A stretch of DNA of 64,000 bases from a virus (IMGVR_UViG_3300046559_000436:1-64000); one strand, 5' to 3'. Shown: positions 50,160-58,465, counted from the stretch's first letter. The notes: a model not told the origin generated them from the sequence alone. Made by a program: numbers and translations.

Positions 50160-51011
50160 GTGGGACTTCTCATTCCATTCGAAGAAGAAGAGCAGAGCAA
50201 GTACAAGATCGTCGTCCTGTACGGCGAGGTCGGTTCGGGCAAGACCAGCTCGTCGATGATGCTCGCCAATCGCGGCCGGATCATCGTCGTTCGTGCGGAC
50301 CCCGGCATGCACAAGGGTGCTCTGAAGGCCATCGGCGTCAACACCAAGAACATCCTCGTCCACCAGTTCGAGCACTTCGGCGACATCAAGGACCTCTACT
50401 GGGCCCTGAAGGAGAAGTTCGACGAGGACCCCGACTTCGCTGTTGCGATGGTGTGGGATTCGATGTCGGCCATCAACAAGAAGCTCGTCGACAACGAGGT
50501 CGCCCGTCGTCTGGAGAAGAAGACGAAGGTGATGTCCGGCGTCGACGAGTTCGAAGTTGACCGGGAGGTATACGGCAAGGTCACGGAACAGCTGCGGTGG
50601 ATCAACCGCTACTTCTTCGAGCTGCCGTGTCACCAAGTCGTCATCTCCCAGGAGAAGCAGGACAAGGACAAGAACGAGGGCACGATCTACTACCGCCCCT
50701 ACCTGTCCCCCGCGTACTCCTCCGACCTTCTCGGCGTAGCCGACGTGGTGATCAGCCAGGTTGCCGAGGTGGACGCTGACGGCGAGGTTCAGCGGTTCGG
50801 CTACACGGTGCCGTTCGAGCGCCGAGTGGCCAAGGACCAGCTGCACCTGCTCCCTGCCCGTCTGGCGAACGTGAACATGGCGGACGTGGCCGCCTACATC
50901 GAGGGCGAGATCGAGCCCGCCTCCGAGGAGGAACGCATCCTCAACCCCGAGAGGTGGCGCGAGGGCGGCGCGAAGCGACTGTCGAAGGACCAGTCGCGCA
51001 TGTCGATCTAG
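50160..51011 (+). CDS. Sak4-like RecA-fold ATPase
   Basis: 283 aa from GTG with ribosome site caggag. Walker A GEVGSGKT (residues 22-29), Walker B AMVWDSMS ending at D100, and a RecA-like FELPCHQVVISQEKQDKD strand. Sak4 proteins (AAA_24 type) act with a phage ssDNA-binding protein in strand annealing. That partner is the next gene. The frame is open further left through the tRNA, but there is no start signal there. Confidence 0.75.
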   Translation: MGLLIPFEEEEQSKYKIVVLYGEVGSGKTSSSMMLANRGRIIVVRADPGMHKGALKAIGVNTKNILVHQFEHFGDIKDLYWALKEKFDEDPDFAVAMVWDSMSAINKKLVDNEVARRLEKKTKVMSGVDEFEVDREVYGKVTEQLRWINRYFFELPCHQVVISQEKQDKDKNEGTIYYRPYLSPAYSSDLLGVADVVISQVAEVDADGEVQRFGYTVPFERRVAKDQLHLLPARLANVNMADVAAYIEGEIEPASEEERILNPERWREGGAKRLSKDQSRMSI

Positions 51012-51015
51012 GGGA

Positions 51016-51045
51016 TTGCTCCTCTGGAAAGACGAGTGGTACCAT
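51016..51045 (+). promoter_or_regulatory. Promoter
   Basis: TTGCTC (51016-51021), 18-bp spacer, TACCAT (51040-51045). It faces a hairpin (51055-51100) and a second promoter, with no gene between. Confidence 0.5.
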
Positions 51046-51054
51046 GGAATTACC

Positions 51055-51100
51055 GGCCGCCCCGCAGTGGTGACGACGACCTGAACCCATCGGGGCGGCC
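51055..51100 (+). terminator. Hairpin between two promoters, possible small RNA
   Basis: GGCCGCCCCG / CGGGGCGGCC, a perfect 10-bp GC stem with 26-nt loop, starting about where the upstream promoter's transcript would begin. No T-run follows. Confidence 0.5.
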
Positions 51101-51117
51101 GACCAAGCTCCCTGGTC

Positions 51118-51146
51118 TTGACCAGCTGGAAACGGCATGATAGACT
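51118..51146 (+). promoter_or_regulatory. Promoter of ssDNA-binding gene
   Basis: TTGACC (51118-51123), 17-bp spacer, TAGACT (51141-51146). The leader contains GCTCCCA/TGGGAGC and a ribosome site gaggagaaac. Confidence 0.65.
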
Positions 51147-51239
51147 GGGATCGCTCCCAAGTCCGCTGGGAGCAAGCGCGCCCGGCTTAGCAGGGCAGTC
51201 AATCAAACCGGCCGCAGGGCCAAACAGAGGAGAAACAAA

Positions 51240-51743
51240 ATGGCGAAGCTCGCTGACGACCTGGCGAACGATGTCACCAACTACGTTCCGGAGACCTTCG
51301 AGCCCATCGAGGACGGCGTCTACCTCGCCCGGCTCGAGGAGGACGTGGAGGTCAAGGTCGGCCCGAGGGGTCCGTACTGGAGCTGGAAGTTCGTCGTCCG
51401 TGAGGAGGACAACCCCGGCCTGACCCGCAAGAAGGTCACGCTCTACCACCGCACCTCGCTCTCGGCGGCGGCGGCGTTCAAGCTGCACGAGACCTTCGCC
51501 GCGTTCGGCGTCTCGGCCAACACCGACACCGAGGACCTGGTGAACACGGCCGAGCCCGCCGTCAAGGTCCACGTCGTCCAGAAGGTGGCCGAGCAGGGCA
51601 AGTACGCCGGTGAGATCGTGAACGACCTCGCCGACGGCCAGTGCCTCTACCCGATCAACAGCGATGCCAAGGTCAGCGCCGCGCAGAACGCCGCTCCGGC
51701 GCAGCCGGGTCCGGGCAAGAAGAGCAACAAGCCGCTGCTCTAA
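51240..51743 (+). CDS. ssDNA-binding protein (DUF669-like)
   Basis: 167 aa. Pattern FEPIEDGVYLARLEEDVEV, then GPYWSWKFVVREED, LYHRTSLSAAAAFKL and TFAAFGVSANTDTEDLV matches phage ssDNA-binding proteins related to DUF669. The Pro/Ala/Lys tail (QPGPGKKSNKPLL) is like the C-terminal tails of SSBs. Strict C/G codon use suggests high expression. It works with the preceding Sak4-like ATPase. Confidence 0.7.
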   Translation: MAKLADDLANDVTNYVPETFEPIEDGVYLARLEEDVEVKVGPRGPYWSWKFVVREEDNPGLTRKKVTLYHRTSLSAAAAFKLHETFAAFGVSANTDTEDLVNTAEPAVKVHVVQKVAEQGKYAGEIVNDLADGQCLYPINSDAKVSAAQNAAPAQPGPGKKSNKPLL

Positions 51744-51782
51744 CCCTACCTCCTAGGCGCTAAGGGTTAGAACACTCCGCTA

Positions 51783-51820
51783 CTGAGCCCCCCTCCCAAG
51801 CTCCAGGGAGGGGGGCTCAG
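51783..51820 (+). terminator. Strong Rho-independent terminator
   Basis: CTGAGCCCCCCTCCC / GGGAGGGGGGCTCAG, a 15-bp stem with 8-nt loop, followed by TTGTGTTTG. A second small hairpin (CTAACCCT/AGGGTTAG) lies just before it. Confidence 0.88.
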
Positions 51821-51850
51821 TTGTGTTTGTGGCAAATCTCGTGATATAAT
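51821..51850 (+). promoter_or_regulatory. Promoter overlapping a terminator tail
   Basis: TTGTGT (51821-51826) lies in the terminator's T-rich tail; 18-bp spacer ending CTCGTGA; perfect TATAAT (51845-51850). Confidence 0.7.
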
Positions 51851-51899
51851 AGGGGAGCAAGAGACGCAACCATAACTTTAACCGAAAGGAAAAGACAAA

Positions 51900-52130
51900 A
51901 TGGACAACATGATCGATCTGGAGAAGCTCTCTCAGGTGATGAGAGAGAAGGAGGTGAACGTGACCACCCTGTCCCGCAGAATCGGCCGTGACCGGGTGGT
52001 GGTCAGCGGCTGGAAGAACGGTCGTCGTATCCCGAACCTGGAGTCGGCCCTGTGCCTGGCCAAGGGCCTGGGTGTACCGGTCGAGGACATCTGCTACGAG
52101 GTCGCTCTGCCGGGTGATGAGGCGGCCTAG
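51900..52130 (+). CDS. Cro/CI-like helix-turn-helix regulator (76 aa)
   Basis: Ribosome site aaagga. HTH_3 domain across the length: VMREKEVNVTTLSRRIGRDR, then VVVSGWKNGRRIPNLESALC and LAKGLGVPVEDICYEV. Single-gene unit between two promoters. With the proteins at 40717 and 45507 it makes three small regulators that could share the promoter dyads. Confidence 0.75.
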   Translation: MDNMIDLEKLSQVMREKEVNVTTLSRRIGRDRVVVSGWKNGRRIPNLESALCLAKGLGVPVEDICYEVALPGDEAA

Positions 52131-52136
52131 CACTAA

Positions 52137-52166
52137 TTGTCACGCAGGAAAATCGCGTGATAGACT
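52137..52166 (+). promoter_or_regulatory. Promoter of DinG-like helicase
   Basis: TTGTCA (52137-52142), 18-bp spacer CGCAGGAAAATCGCGTGA, TAGACT (52161-52166). The spacer has the CGC-n-GCG dyad. Confidence 0.7.
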
Positions 52167-52229
52167 AGTCTCAGAAAGACACCAGGGGGACATCGGCCCC
52201 CTCCGACACCGAGTGAACGGAGTTCCGCA

Positions 52230-54002
52230 ATGAACATGTTCGAGTCCATGATGGAGTCCCTGGGGCTGCAGGCGCGCAAGGAACAGACCGCCCTGGTCGA
52301 GTTCATCCGCACCAACCTCGCCAACGAGGAGCAGGCCATGATTCAGGCGGGCACCGGTGTCGGTAAGTCCTTCGCCGCTCTCGCCACCGCGTTCGAGGCC
52401 AACGAGAAGTACGGAATCCCGTCGCTCATCGTCTGCCCCACGAACGCCCTGATCGACCAGTACGTCAAGAAGGACGCCCCTCGGGTGGTCGAGGCCCTGA
52501 ACGAGGAGGGCAAGGAGCCCAAGAGGATCGCGCACATCAAGGGCCGCAACAACTACCTGTGTTCCGCCAGCCACGGCGCGATGCTCGACAAGAACGCCCC
52601 CAAGCTCATCAAGGAGTTCATCGAGAAGGGCGTCTTCGAATGGGCCGAGGCCGGTCTCGAAGGGTGGGGCTGCTCGGGTGACTGCGACCAGCGGATGGGC
52701 GACATCTGCGCCATCCAGGCGGCTCGCGAGTTGGCTTCCCGGGCTCACGTAGTGATCACCAACGGCCACGTGCTGGTGTGGGACCTGAAGGTCGAGCAGA
52801 TGACCGACGGGGTGGTGAACCTGCTGCCGCGAGTCGGGGCGGTGTTCATTGACGAGTGCCACGCTGTGGACGAGGTGGCCAAGAGCTGCAACTCGGACCA
52901 GATCGGCCCGAACGCGGCGGTGTACGACATGGTCCCGGGTCTGCAGAGGTGGGTGGCCCGAACCACGATGCTGATGAACCAGATGAAGCTCAACGAAGCA
53001 CCGGTCGACATCGACGCCGAACTGACGCGAATGCTCCAGGAGGCCGACCGTACGGCCGGTCGTCTGGAGTCTCAGCTCGCCGGGATGCGGGACCCTTCGT
53101 ACGCGGCGGAGGCCAAAGAGATCCGCAAGGATCTGAAGGCCGTTCAGCGGTTCATCGACTTCGCCACCGACAGCGACGACCGGTTCATCAGCACGATCAC
53201 CATCGAGCCGGGTAAGGACGGCGTGGACGTCACGCAGCTGAACCGCAAGTGCATCGACAGTTCCAGCTGGATGAAGAGGATTCTGCTGCGCCAGCCGTCC
53301 GCGCTGATCAGCGGCACCATCCCGAAGTCGCTCGGTCGCCGGATCGGAATCCCGGACGCGACCTTCGAGGACGTCGGTACTCCGTTCGACTACAGCAAGT
53401 CGGTGCTGGCCATCGGGTACGACTCGGCCAAGGACCGGAACGCGGAGGTCCGGCGCATCAAGAGCGTGGTCGACGCGGTTCTGGAGTACGCCCGGAAGCC
53501 GCACGAGGAGGGTGGCGGCGGATCTCTGGTGCTGTTCACTTCCTGGCGGGACCTGGAGGTTGTGATGCCCCAGGTGTACAAGGCCCTCAAGAAGGAGGGT
53601 CTCGACAAGAAGTGTCCGGTATGGATGCAGACCCGGGGTGACTCCGCCGAGACTCAGCGCGACCTGGTGGAGTTCAAGGAGCACGGCCACGGCGTGATGG
53701 GCGGAGTGGCCAGCCTCTGGACCGGCGTGGACGTCCCCGGCGCGGCCCTGCGCCAGGTGATCATCTACAAGCTCCCGTGGGGGGTTCCGACCCTGGAGGT
53801 CAAGGCCATCGAGAAGATCCACGGCCGTGACCCCTACGTGGACGACATGATGACCAAGTTGGTACAAGGTGCCGGGCGCCTCGTCCGTAGCACCGACGAC
53901 TTCGGTCGGGTGCTCATCACCGACAGCCGAGCCCGCCAGCTGCGGTGGCGCACCAACCCGATGAGCCGCCACATGGCGGAGTTCGCTCCGGCCAACCACT
54001 AA
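52230..54002 (+). CDS. DinG/XPD-like superfamily 2 helicase
   Basis: 590 aa. Walker A GTGVGKS (residues 41-47), DECH box at 208-211 (VFIDECHAVDE), and late motifs GSLVLFTSWRDLEVVMPQ and LVQGAGRLVRSTDDFGRV. C111, C148, C152 and C160 match the four-Cys iron-sulfur site of DinG/XPD helicases, which unwind 5'-3'. It has its own promoter and a strong terminator. Confidence 0.85.
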   Translation: MNMFESMMESLGLQARKEQTALVEFIRTNLANEEQAMIQAGTGVGKSFAALATAFEANEKYGIPSLIVCPTNALIDQYVKKDAPRVVEALNEEGKEPKRIAHIKGRNNYLCSASHGAMLDKNAPKLIKEFIEKGVFEWAEAGLEGWGCSGDCDQRMGDICAIQAARELASRAHVVITNGHVLVWDLKVEQMTDGVVNLLPRVGAVFIDECHAVDEVAKSCNSDQIGPNAAVYDMVPGLQRWVARTTMLMNQMKLNEAPVDIDAELTRMLQEADRTAGRLESQLAGMRDPSYAAEAKEIRKDLKAVQRFIDFATDSDDRFISTITIEPGKDGVDVTQLNRKCIDSSSWMKRILLRQPSALISGTIPKSLGRRIGIPDATFEDVGTPFDYSKSVLAIGYDSAKDRNAEVRRIKSVVDAVLEYARKPHEEGGGGSLVLFTSWRDLEVVMPQVYKALKKEGLDKKCPVWMQTRGDSAETQRDLVEFKEHGHGVMGGVASLWTGVDVPGAALRQVIIYKLPWGVPTLEVKAIEKIHGRDPYVDDMMTKLVQGAGRLVRSTDDFGRVLITDSRARQLRWRTNPMSRHMAEFAPANH

Positions 54003-54009
54003 CCCAATC

Positions 54010-54037
54010 GGCCCCCGCCCAGTAGAGGGCGGGGGCC
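54010..54037 (+). terminator. Terminator hairpin
   Basis: GGCCCCCGCCC / GGGCGGGGGCC, 11-bp stem with 6-nt loop, then CCACTATT. Confidence 0.8.
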
Positions 54038-54054
54038 CCACTATTAGGAGAGAT

Positions 54055-54258
54055 ATGAGTTACGTCAACGTCACCACTCTGAGTGAGGACTCGGTGGAGC
54101 AGCTCGGGCTGAAGAGGGACTTCGACATCGAGAAGACCCACGGCCACCAGTCGTTCGAGACCGATAGCGAGTCGCTGATGGCGGCAGCTGAGCTGATCAG
54201 TCGACTCGACAACCTCCAGAGCGGCGAGATGCTCATCGTCACGGCGGTGGGCTTCTGA
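54055..54258 (+). CDS. Hypothetical protein (67 aa)
   Basis: Ribosome site aggagag. Has FDIEKTHGHQSFETDSESLM and a helical end (AAAELISRLDNLQSGEMLIV). Overlaps the next start by one base (TGATG). No family is recognised. Confidence 0.5.
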   Translation: MSYVNVTTLSEDSVEQLGLKRDFDIEKTHGHQSFETDSESLMAAAELISRLDNLQSGEMLIVTAVGF

Positions 54259-54557
54259 TGAGCACCACTCGGTACTTCGATCTGGGCGTGGTCCTGAGTC
54301 TGACCACGGGCAAGATGGTCACCAAGGAGGGGAGGGCTTCGGTCAAGGACCTCGTGGACTTCTTGACGAAGGACGCCGGACCCGAGGTGGTCACTCTGGC
54401 GGACCTGGTCACAGCTGCCCGCGAGAAGGTTCTGGGGCAGTATCCCGACCTGGCCTCGGCGGTCGTGCCGTCGTTCAGGACCGAGGAAGACATCTGGGAG
54501 TGGGTCGACTCCTTGAGATTCGATTATGGGGGGAAGGTGTATCTCACCGGTGTGTGA
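54258..54557 (+). CDS. Hypothetical protein (99 aa), small phage domain
   Basis: N-terminal FDLGVVLSLTTGKMVTKEG followed by LVDFLTKDAG and a helix resembles a small domain found in many phage accessory genes (LGxVLSxTTGxLV). The C-terminal half carries EEDIWEWVDSLRFDYGGK. Function is unknown. Coupled to the gene before it. Confidence 0.5.
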   Translation: MSTTRYFDLGVVLSLTTGKMVTKEGRASVKDLVDFLTKDAGPEVVTLADLVTAAREKVLGQYPDLASAVVPSFRTEEDIWEWVDSLRFDYGGKVYLTGV

Positions 54558-54621
54558 CAACTGTGACGAAGAGAGTGACGAGAGTCGCGAGCAGCGGCGC
54601 AAAGACGACTACGAGCTGTAA
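54550..54621 (+). CDS. Possible mini-protein with CxxC (23 aa)
   Basis: GTG overlapping the end of the preceding gene. Encodes CDNCDEESDESREQRRKDD. Too short to be sure; the CxxC and the fit between two genes make it plausible. Confidence 0.3.
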   Translation: MCDNCDEESDESREQRRKDDYEL

Positions 54622-54630
54622 GGGGCCGAT

Positions 54631-55044
54631 ATGAGCGCAACCATCCGGGATACTGGGGTCCGAGGTGTGACCGTTTCGTCGCCAGAGGGGTGGTCAGTTC
54701 CGGATGTAGCTGAGCGACTGGCCGCGCTGGCACGCCGTAGCGGCTGGGACGTGATCGATCAGAGGTGGTGGCACGACCGCCGGAAGGGGCTCCAGACGTT
54801 CTTTCTGGCCGTGGGGCGCCCTCTACGGCCCGGGGAGGTCCCCAGCTGCCCCGCTGGCCCCGGAGTGGGCTGGCAGTACCACCTCGTGTGGGAGGAGATC
54901 CCGGAGAAGGACCGCACTACGAACCACCGGTCCAGGATGACCATCCGGGTGAGCCGTGCGTACACTCCGAGCACCGGCAAGTGGCAGAACGGCCCCGCGA
55001 TAAAGGTGATCAGCGACACCATCACTCGCAACCCGGCTCGCTAG
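54631..55044 (+). CDS. Hypothetical protein (137 aa)
   Basis: Trp- and Arg-rich alpha/beta protein (GWDVIDQRWWHDRRKGL, GVGWQYHLVWEEIPEKDR) with a basic C terminus. The N-terminal part (VPDVAERLAALARRSGW) is helical. No family is recognised. Ends 2 nt before the next promoter. Confidence 0.5.
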   Translation: MSATIRDTGVRGVTVSSPEGWSVPDVAERLAALARRSGWDVIDQRWWHDRRKGLQTFFLAVGRPLRPGEVPSCPAGPGVGWQYHLVWEEIPEKDRTTNHRSRMTIRVSRAYTPSTGKWQNGPAIKVISDTITRNPAR

Positions 55045-55046
55045 AA

Positions 55047-55076
55047 TTGTCGCAGCCGAAAACGCTGTGATAAGAT
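55047..55076 (+). promoter_or_regulatory. Promoter with dyad spacer
   Basis: TTGTCG (55047-55052), spacer CAGCCGAAAACGCTGTGA, TAAGAT (55071-55076). CAGC/GCTG arms in the spacer. Confidence 0.75.
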
Positions 55077-55114
55077 AGCCTCATAAGACGCTCCACTACC
55101 CCAGGAGAACAAGA

Positions 55115-55417
55115 ATGACCGACGTTACCAACGCCTACGGGCATAGGATCGGATCGCGCGGCATCACCACCCGCTCCTCTCTGCTGGATGCACTTCGGGG
55201 TCTGCTCAACCTGTACCCGGCCCACAACCTCCAGGTCAAGAACGTCACGGACATCGTCGGATGTTCTCCGGCGGTCTTCTGGACCTACTTCGCCCACCTG
55301 GATGACGCGTACCGGGCCCTGGCCGACACCGTCGGGGACGGGGATGCCCAGACGCTCTGGGCGCGACAGGTCAAGCACATCGTCAAGGTGCTGGACGAGG
55401 TCGCCGAAACCAGCTGA
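55115..55417 (+). CDS. Solo TetR-type helix-turn-helix protein (100 aa)
   Basis: Ribosome site caggag. Reads as the N-terminal domain of a TetR regulator: RSSLLDALRGLLNLYPAHNL, then VKNVTDIVGCSPAVFWTYFA and HLDDAYRALADTV. The ligand-binding domain of normal TetR proteins (another 100 aa) is missing. It lies directly before the DNA polymerase and may regulate it or interfere with host TetR proteins. Confidence 0.65.
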   Translation: MTDVTNAYGHRIGSRGITTRSSLLDALRGLLNLYPAHNLQVKNVTDIVGCSPAVFWTYFAHLDDAYRALADTVGDGDAQTLWARQVKHIVKVLDEVAETS

Positions 55418-55428
55418 CGCAAGTCAAC

Positions 55429-55453
55429 GGGGCCGACCCAATGGGTCGGCCCC
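55429..55453 (+). terminator. Terminator hairpin
   Basis: GGGGCCGACCC / GGGTCGGCCCC, a perfect 11-bp stem with a 3-nt loop, followed by ACCACTGT. Ends the TetR-like transcript or attenuates the polymerase. Confidence 0.75.
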
Positions 55454-55478
55454 ACCACTGTATCCGAAAGGGAGAAAC

Positions 55479-57656
55479 ATGACCGCCACCTTCCTCGGAC
55501 GGACCCGAGTCGGAAGCACGTTCCTGCCCGAGCTGCCGCCGGACTGGCCGGTAGCGTTCGACTATGAGACCGCTGGGCTGTACCCGGACGGAGACTCCGG
55601 TACCAAGACTCAGCCCGCATCCCCGGAGGGCAGGGCGTCGGCCCTGGCCATCGCGTGGTTCGACCCCGAGACCGGCGAGCTGGTCTCACACGCCTTCCCG
55701 TTCGACCAGGGCAAGATTGCCGGGAAGCCGGGTAGGGCGATCCGGGACCCCGAGACCGGTCGACAGAGCTTCTCTCCGATCCAGGCCACCCTGGACTTCG
55801 ACAACCCCAACCTGGAACCGCAGTGGTACGTTGAGCTGATGGCCTGGCTCAGCCGTCGACGGTATCTGGTGGCCCACAACGCCAAGTTCGACATGGCGGT
55901 CGCTCGGATCGGTCTGCGTGCGGACGCAGGGGGGTTCGGCGGAGAGGAGGGCCTCGGCGGGACCGAGCTGGATCAGGAAGGGACCTACATCTATGACACG
56001 ATGCTGTCCCAGATGCTGTTGGCCCCTCTGGACATGCCGTCGCTGAAGCCTACGGCCAAGAAGCTGTGGGGTGACGACGAGACCGAGGAGCTGGAAGCCC
56101 TCAAGAAGGGGCTGAAGGCCAACGGCGTGGGGCTCGGTAAGCGATACGACCTGGTGGACTGGCCGATCCTGGCCAAGTACGCGGCCAAGGACGCCGAACT
56201 TACCATTCGCTTGCACCAGGTTCAGATGAACGCGGTCGACGACGAGATTGCGCCCCCGCTGTACGAGAGCCTGCTCGAAGACGACCTGCAGACCATGCGG
56301 GTACTGTACCGGATGGAGAAGCGCGGGCTGCCCTTCCTGAAGGAAGACGGTTTGGAGGTTGCCGAGGAGCTGCGTAAGCACGCCAAGATGGTGGCCAGCA
56401 CGATGCCATTCGATCCCAGCAAGCTCGCTCAGGCCATCCGGTTCTTCTACGGGTGGAAGTGCAGCAACTCCGAAATCAGGTCCCAGAAGTTCCTGACCGG
56501 GGACGAGCGGGACTGGTCGAAATTCCTGTGCGACAAGAGTTGCGAGGAGTGCCAGGGGAAGAACGGGCTCGGACTGGAGCCGACCAGCCGGACCGAGAAG
56601 CGCGGCGACCCCCAGCTCAATCAGGCCGAGATCGACAAGCTGGCCAAGCAGGGTCAGCCCTGGATCAAGGAGTTCCAAGAGTACGTCAGCTGCATGTCGG
56701 CCATCGCCAAATGGTACGACGGCTGGTCCCTTCGAGTGGGCAAAGACGGTCGTCTTCGGCCGGTTTTCAAGCAAGGCAAGCAGGAGACCGACAAGTCGGG
56801 CGGAGCCAAGAGCAAGGAGGGCGGCACCAAGACGGGTCGGCTGGCGGTGGAGCGGGTGCAGATCCAGGCGGTTCCCCGTAAGACGCACCTGCCCATCCCG
56901 GCCCCCCACCCCAAGAAGCTGATCCGGCCGACCAGCGGCAAGGTCGTGTGGGAATCGGACCTGCCCAACGGTGAGATGAGAATCGTCACTGTGATGTCCA
57001 ACTGCAACGCGATGTGGGACATCATCGACAAGCTGGACCGAGAAAAGGACGCCAGCGGCATTCACGGTCTGGTGTGCACCCAGATGTTCGGGTTGACACC
57101 TGAGGACGAGGATTTCCCCACCTTCAAGCAGGTGTCGAAGTGCATCGGTTTCGGGACGGTGTTCCAGTCCGGACCGCAGACCCTGGCTGACCAGGTCTAC
57201 CAGCAGTGCGGCGTGAAGTTCAAGGTTCAGGAGATGAAGGACTTCATCGCGGACTTCCGGGGTAAGTTCCCGGAGATCCAGCAACTGTCCGACCTGGCGG
57301 TGAAGAAGGCCGATCAGTGGCGCGGGCTGGGTTACGTCACACTGATCAACGGTCGCAACCGTTGGTTCGAGCCACACGAGCGGGTGGCCACCTGCGCGAT
57401 GTCGTCGGTTATTCAGGGTTCGCTCGCTGAGACCATGAAGACGTCCATGCGACAGGTGGAGGCTACTTACCCGGGCATCCTGATCAACCAGGTACACGAC
57501 TCGGTATGGGTGGAGGTGGACGACAGCCCGGAAGGCGAGGCGCTGGCTTGGGACGTGGCGCGGATGGTTCAGAACACCTTCGAGGAGACGTTCGACGTAC
57601 GCGAGCGACCCCGGATGAAGTTCCCGGTGACTCCGGAACGGCTTGACCTGAAGTGA
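55479..57656 (+). CDS. Family A (PolA-type) DNA polymerase with 3'-5' exonuclease domain
   Basis: 725 aa from ATG with ribosome site gggaga. Exonuclease residues: D28/E30 (FDYETAG), D138 (AHNAKFD), D238 (YAAKDAELT). Polymerase motif A is D494-LPNG-E499-MR instead of the usual DYSQIELR; motif B is K-x(n)-IGFGTVFQSG; motif C is QVHDSVWVEV with D674. A Cys-rich insert (LCDKSCEECQGKNG) lies between the domains. No 5'-3' exonuclease domain. It replicates phage DNA. Given the PurZ-like gene downstream, it may have to accept dZTP. Confidence 0.88.
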   Translation: MTATFLGRTRVGSTFLPELPPDWPVAFDYETAGLYPDGDSGTKTQPASPEGRASALAIAWFDPETGELVSHAFPFDQGKIAGKPGRAIRDPETGRQSFSPIQATLDFDNPNLEPQWYVELMAWLSRRRYLVAHNAKFDMAVARIGLRADAGGFGGEEGLGGTELDQEGTYIYDTMLSQMLLAPLDMPSLKPTAKKLWGDDETEELEALKKGLKANGVGLGKRYDLVDWPILAKYAAKDAELTIRLHQVQMNAVDDEIAPPLYESLLEDDLQTMRVLYRMEKRGLPFLKEDGLEVAEELRKHAKMVASTMPFDPSKLAQAIRFFYGWKCSNSEIRSQKFLTGDERDWSKFLCDKSCEECQGKNGLGLEPTSRTEKRGDPQLNQAEIDKLAKQGQPWIKEFQEYVSCMSAIAKWYDGWSLRVGKDGRLRPVFKQGKQETDKSGGAKSKEGGTKTGRLAVERVQIQAVPRKTHLPIPAPHPKKLIRPTSGKVVWESDLPNGEMRIVTVMSNCNAMWDIIDKLDREKDASGIHGLVCTQMFGLTPEDEDFPTFKQVSKCIGFGTVFQSGPQTLADQVYQQCGVKFKVQEMKDFIADFRGKFPEIQQLSDLAVKKADQWRGLGYVTLINGRNRWFEPHERVATCAMSSVIQGSLAETMKTSMRQVEATYPGILINQVHDSVWVEVDDSPEGEALAWDVARMVQNTFEETFDVRERPRMKFPVTPERLDLK

Positions 57657-57714
57657 CCAGCCCCTAGCGGGCCAGATCACCCCGCTGACCCCCGGAGGGC
57701 CTACAGTATGGGCA

Positions 57715-57744
57715 TTGCTCCGGGGGAAAGCATGGTAGTACAAT
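57715..57744 (+). promoter_or_regulatory. Promoter of SsgA-like operon
   Basis: TTGCTC (57715-57720), 18-bp spacer, TACAAT (57739-57744). Confidence 0.65.
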
Positions 57745-57797
57745 GGTGGTACACGGTGGGGCACGCGGCCCCACCCCGAACCCGAGAGGGAGTGATT

Positions 57798-57974
57798 ATG
57801 GACAGCAGATGGACCACGAAGGATGACCTGGACGCGGCTTTCTACGGGATCGTGGGGCCGCAGGTCAACCGCATCGTTAGCATCAAGATCAGCGGTCTCA
57901 TGAAGATCAGCGCGGCGGGCGGCCCCAGGCCGGACACCCGAGTGCCGGTGATGGTGGGTCAGCTGTGGAGATGA
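57798..57974 (+). CDS. Hypothetical basic protein (58 aa)
   Basis: The ATG at 57798 follows gagaggga; a frame open further left crosses the promoter and is not used. Contains KDDLDAAFYGIVGPQVNRIV and ends in VPVMVGQLWR. First gene of the SsgA-like operon. No family is recognised. Confidence 0.5.
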   Translation: MDSRWTTKDDLDAAFYGIVGPQVNRIVSIKISGLMKISAAGGPRPDTRVPVMVGQLWR

Positions 57975-58465
57975 CCAGCAAGGACGTCAAGGGAAAGACC
58001 ACGGGCGTGCAGACCGAAGTGACCCTTCCGGTCAATCTGACCTTCAGCTATGATCCTGAGGACCCCTTCGCGTTCTACATGAAGTTCAACCCCAGCCGTT
58101 TCAATGAAGAGGTCCAGTGGGTGGGTTCCCTGGACCTCCTGCGCCAGGGTGTTCACGCTCCGGCCGGTCTTGCCGACATCCAGGTCTACCCAATCGACAA
58201 GGGTCAGATCGCGATTCGGCTCGAAGCCGAGGTAGGCCATTCGACCACCCGAGTGGCGGCCAAGGACATCAAGGCGTTCATCAGCGCCATCGACGAGGAG
58301 GAATCAGTGTCCAGTGTGACGATCGGTGAGGCGGTCGAGATTACTCTGGAGCAGTTTCTGGAGGATCTCGGCCTCTACCCCTATGACAACGGCCCGTCTC
58401 TCCCGCCGGGGTGGTGCCCGAACTGTATGCGAGTCCACTCCGGCAACGGATGCGGTGACGCCTGA
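57971..58465 (+). CDS. SsgA-like (SALP) protein with zinc-like tail
   Basis: About 164 aa; the ATG overlaps the previous stop (ATGA). Residues 10-115 match the SsgA family: VTLPVNLTFSYDPEDPFAFY, EEVQWVGSLDLLRQG, ADIQVYPIDKGQIAIRL and TTRVAAKDIKAFI. Host SsgA-like proteins direct septum placement and sporulation division in Streptomyces. Here the domain is followed by an extra part with ITLEQFLEDLGLYP and a Cys-rich end, WCPNCMRVHSGNGCG. It may redirect host division machinery. The family match is good; the phage role is inference. Confidence 0.75.
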   Translation: MTSKDVKGKTTGVQTEVTLPVNLTFSYDPEDPFAFYMKFNPSRFNEEVQWVGSLDLLRQGVHAPAGLADIQVYPIDKGQIAIRLEAEVGHSTTRVAAKDIKAFISAIDEEESVSSVTIGEAVEITLEQFLEDLGLYPYDNGPSLPPGWCPNCMRVHSGNGCGDA

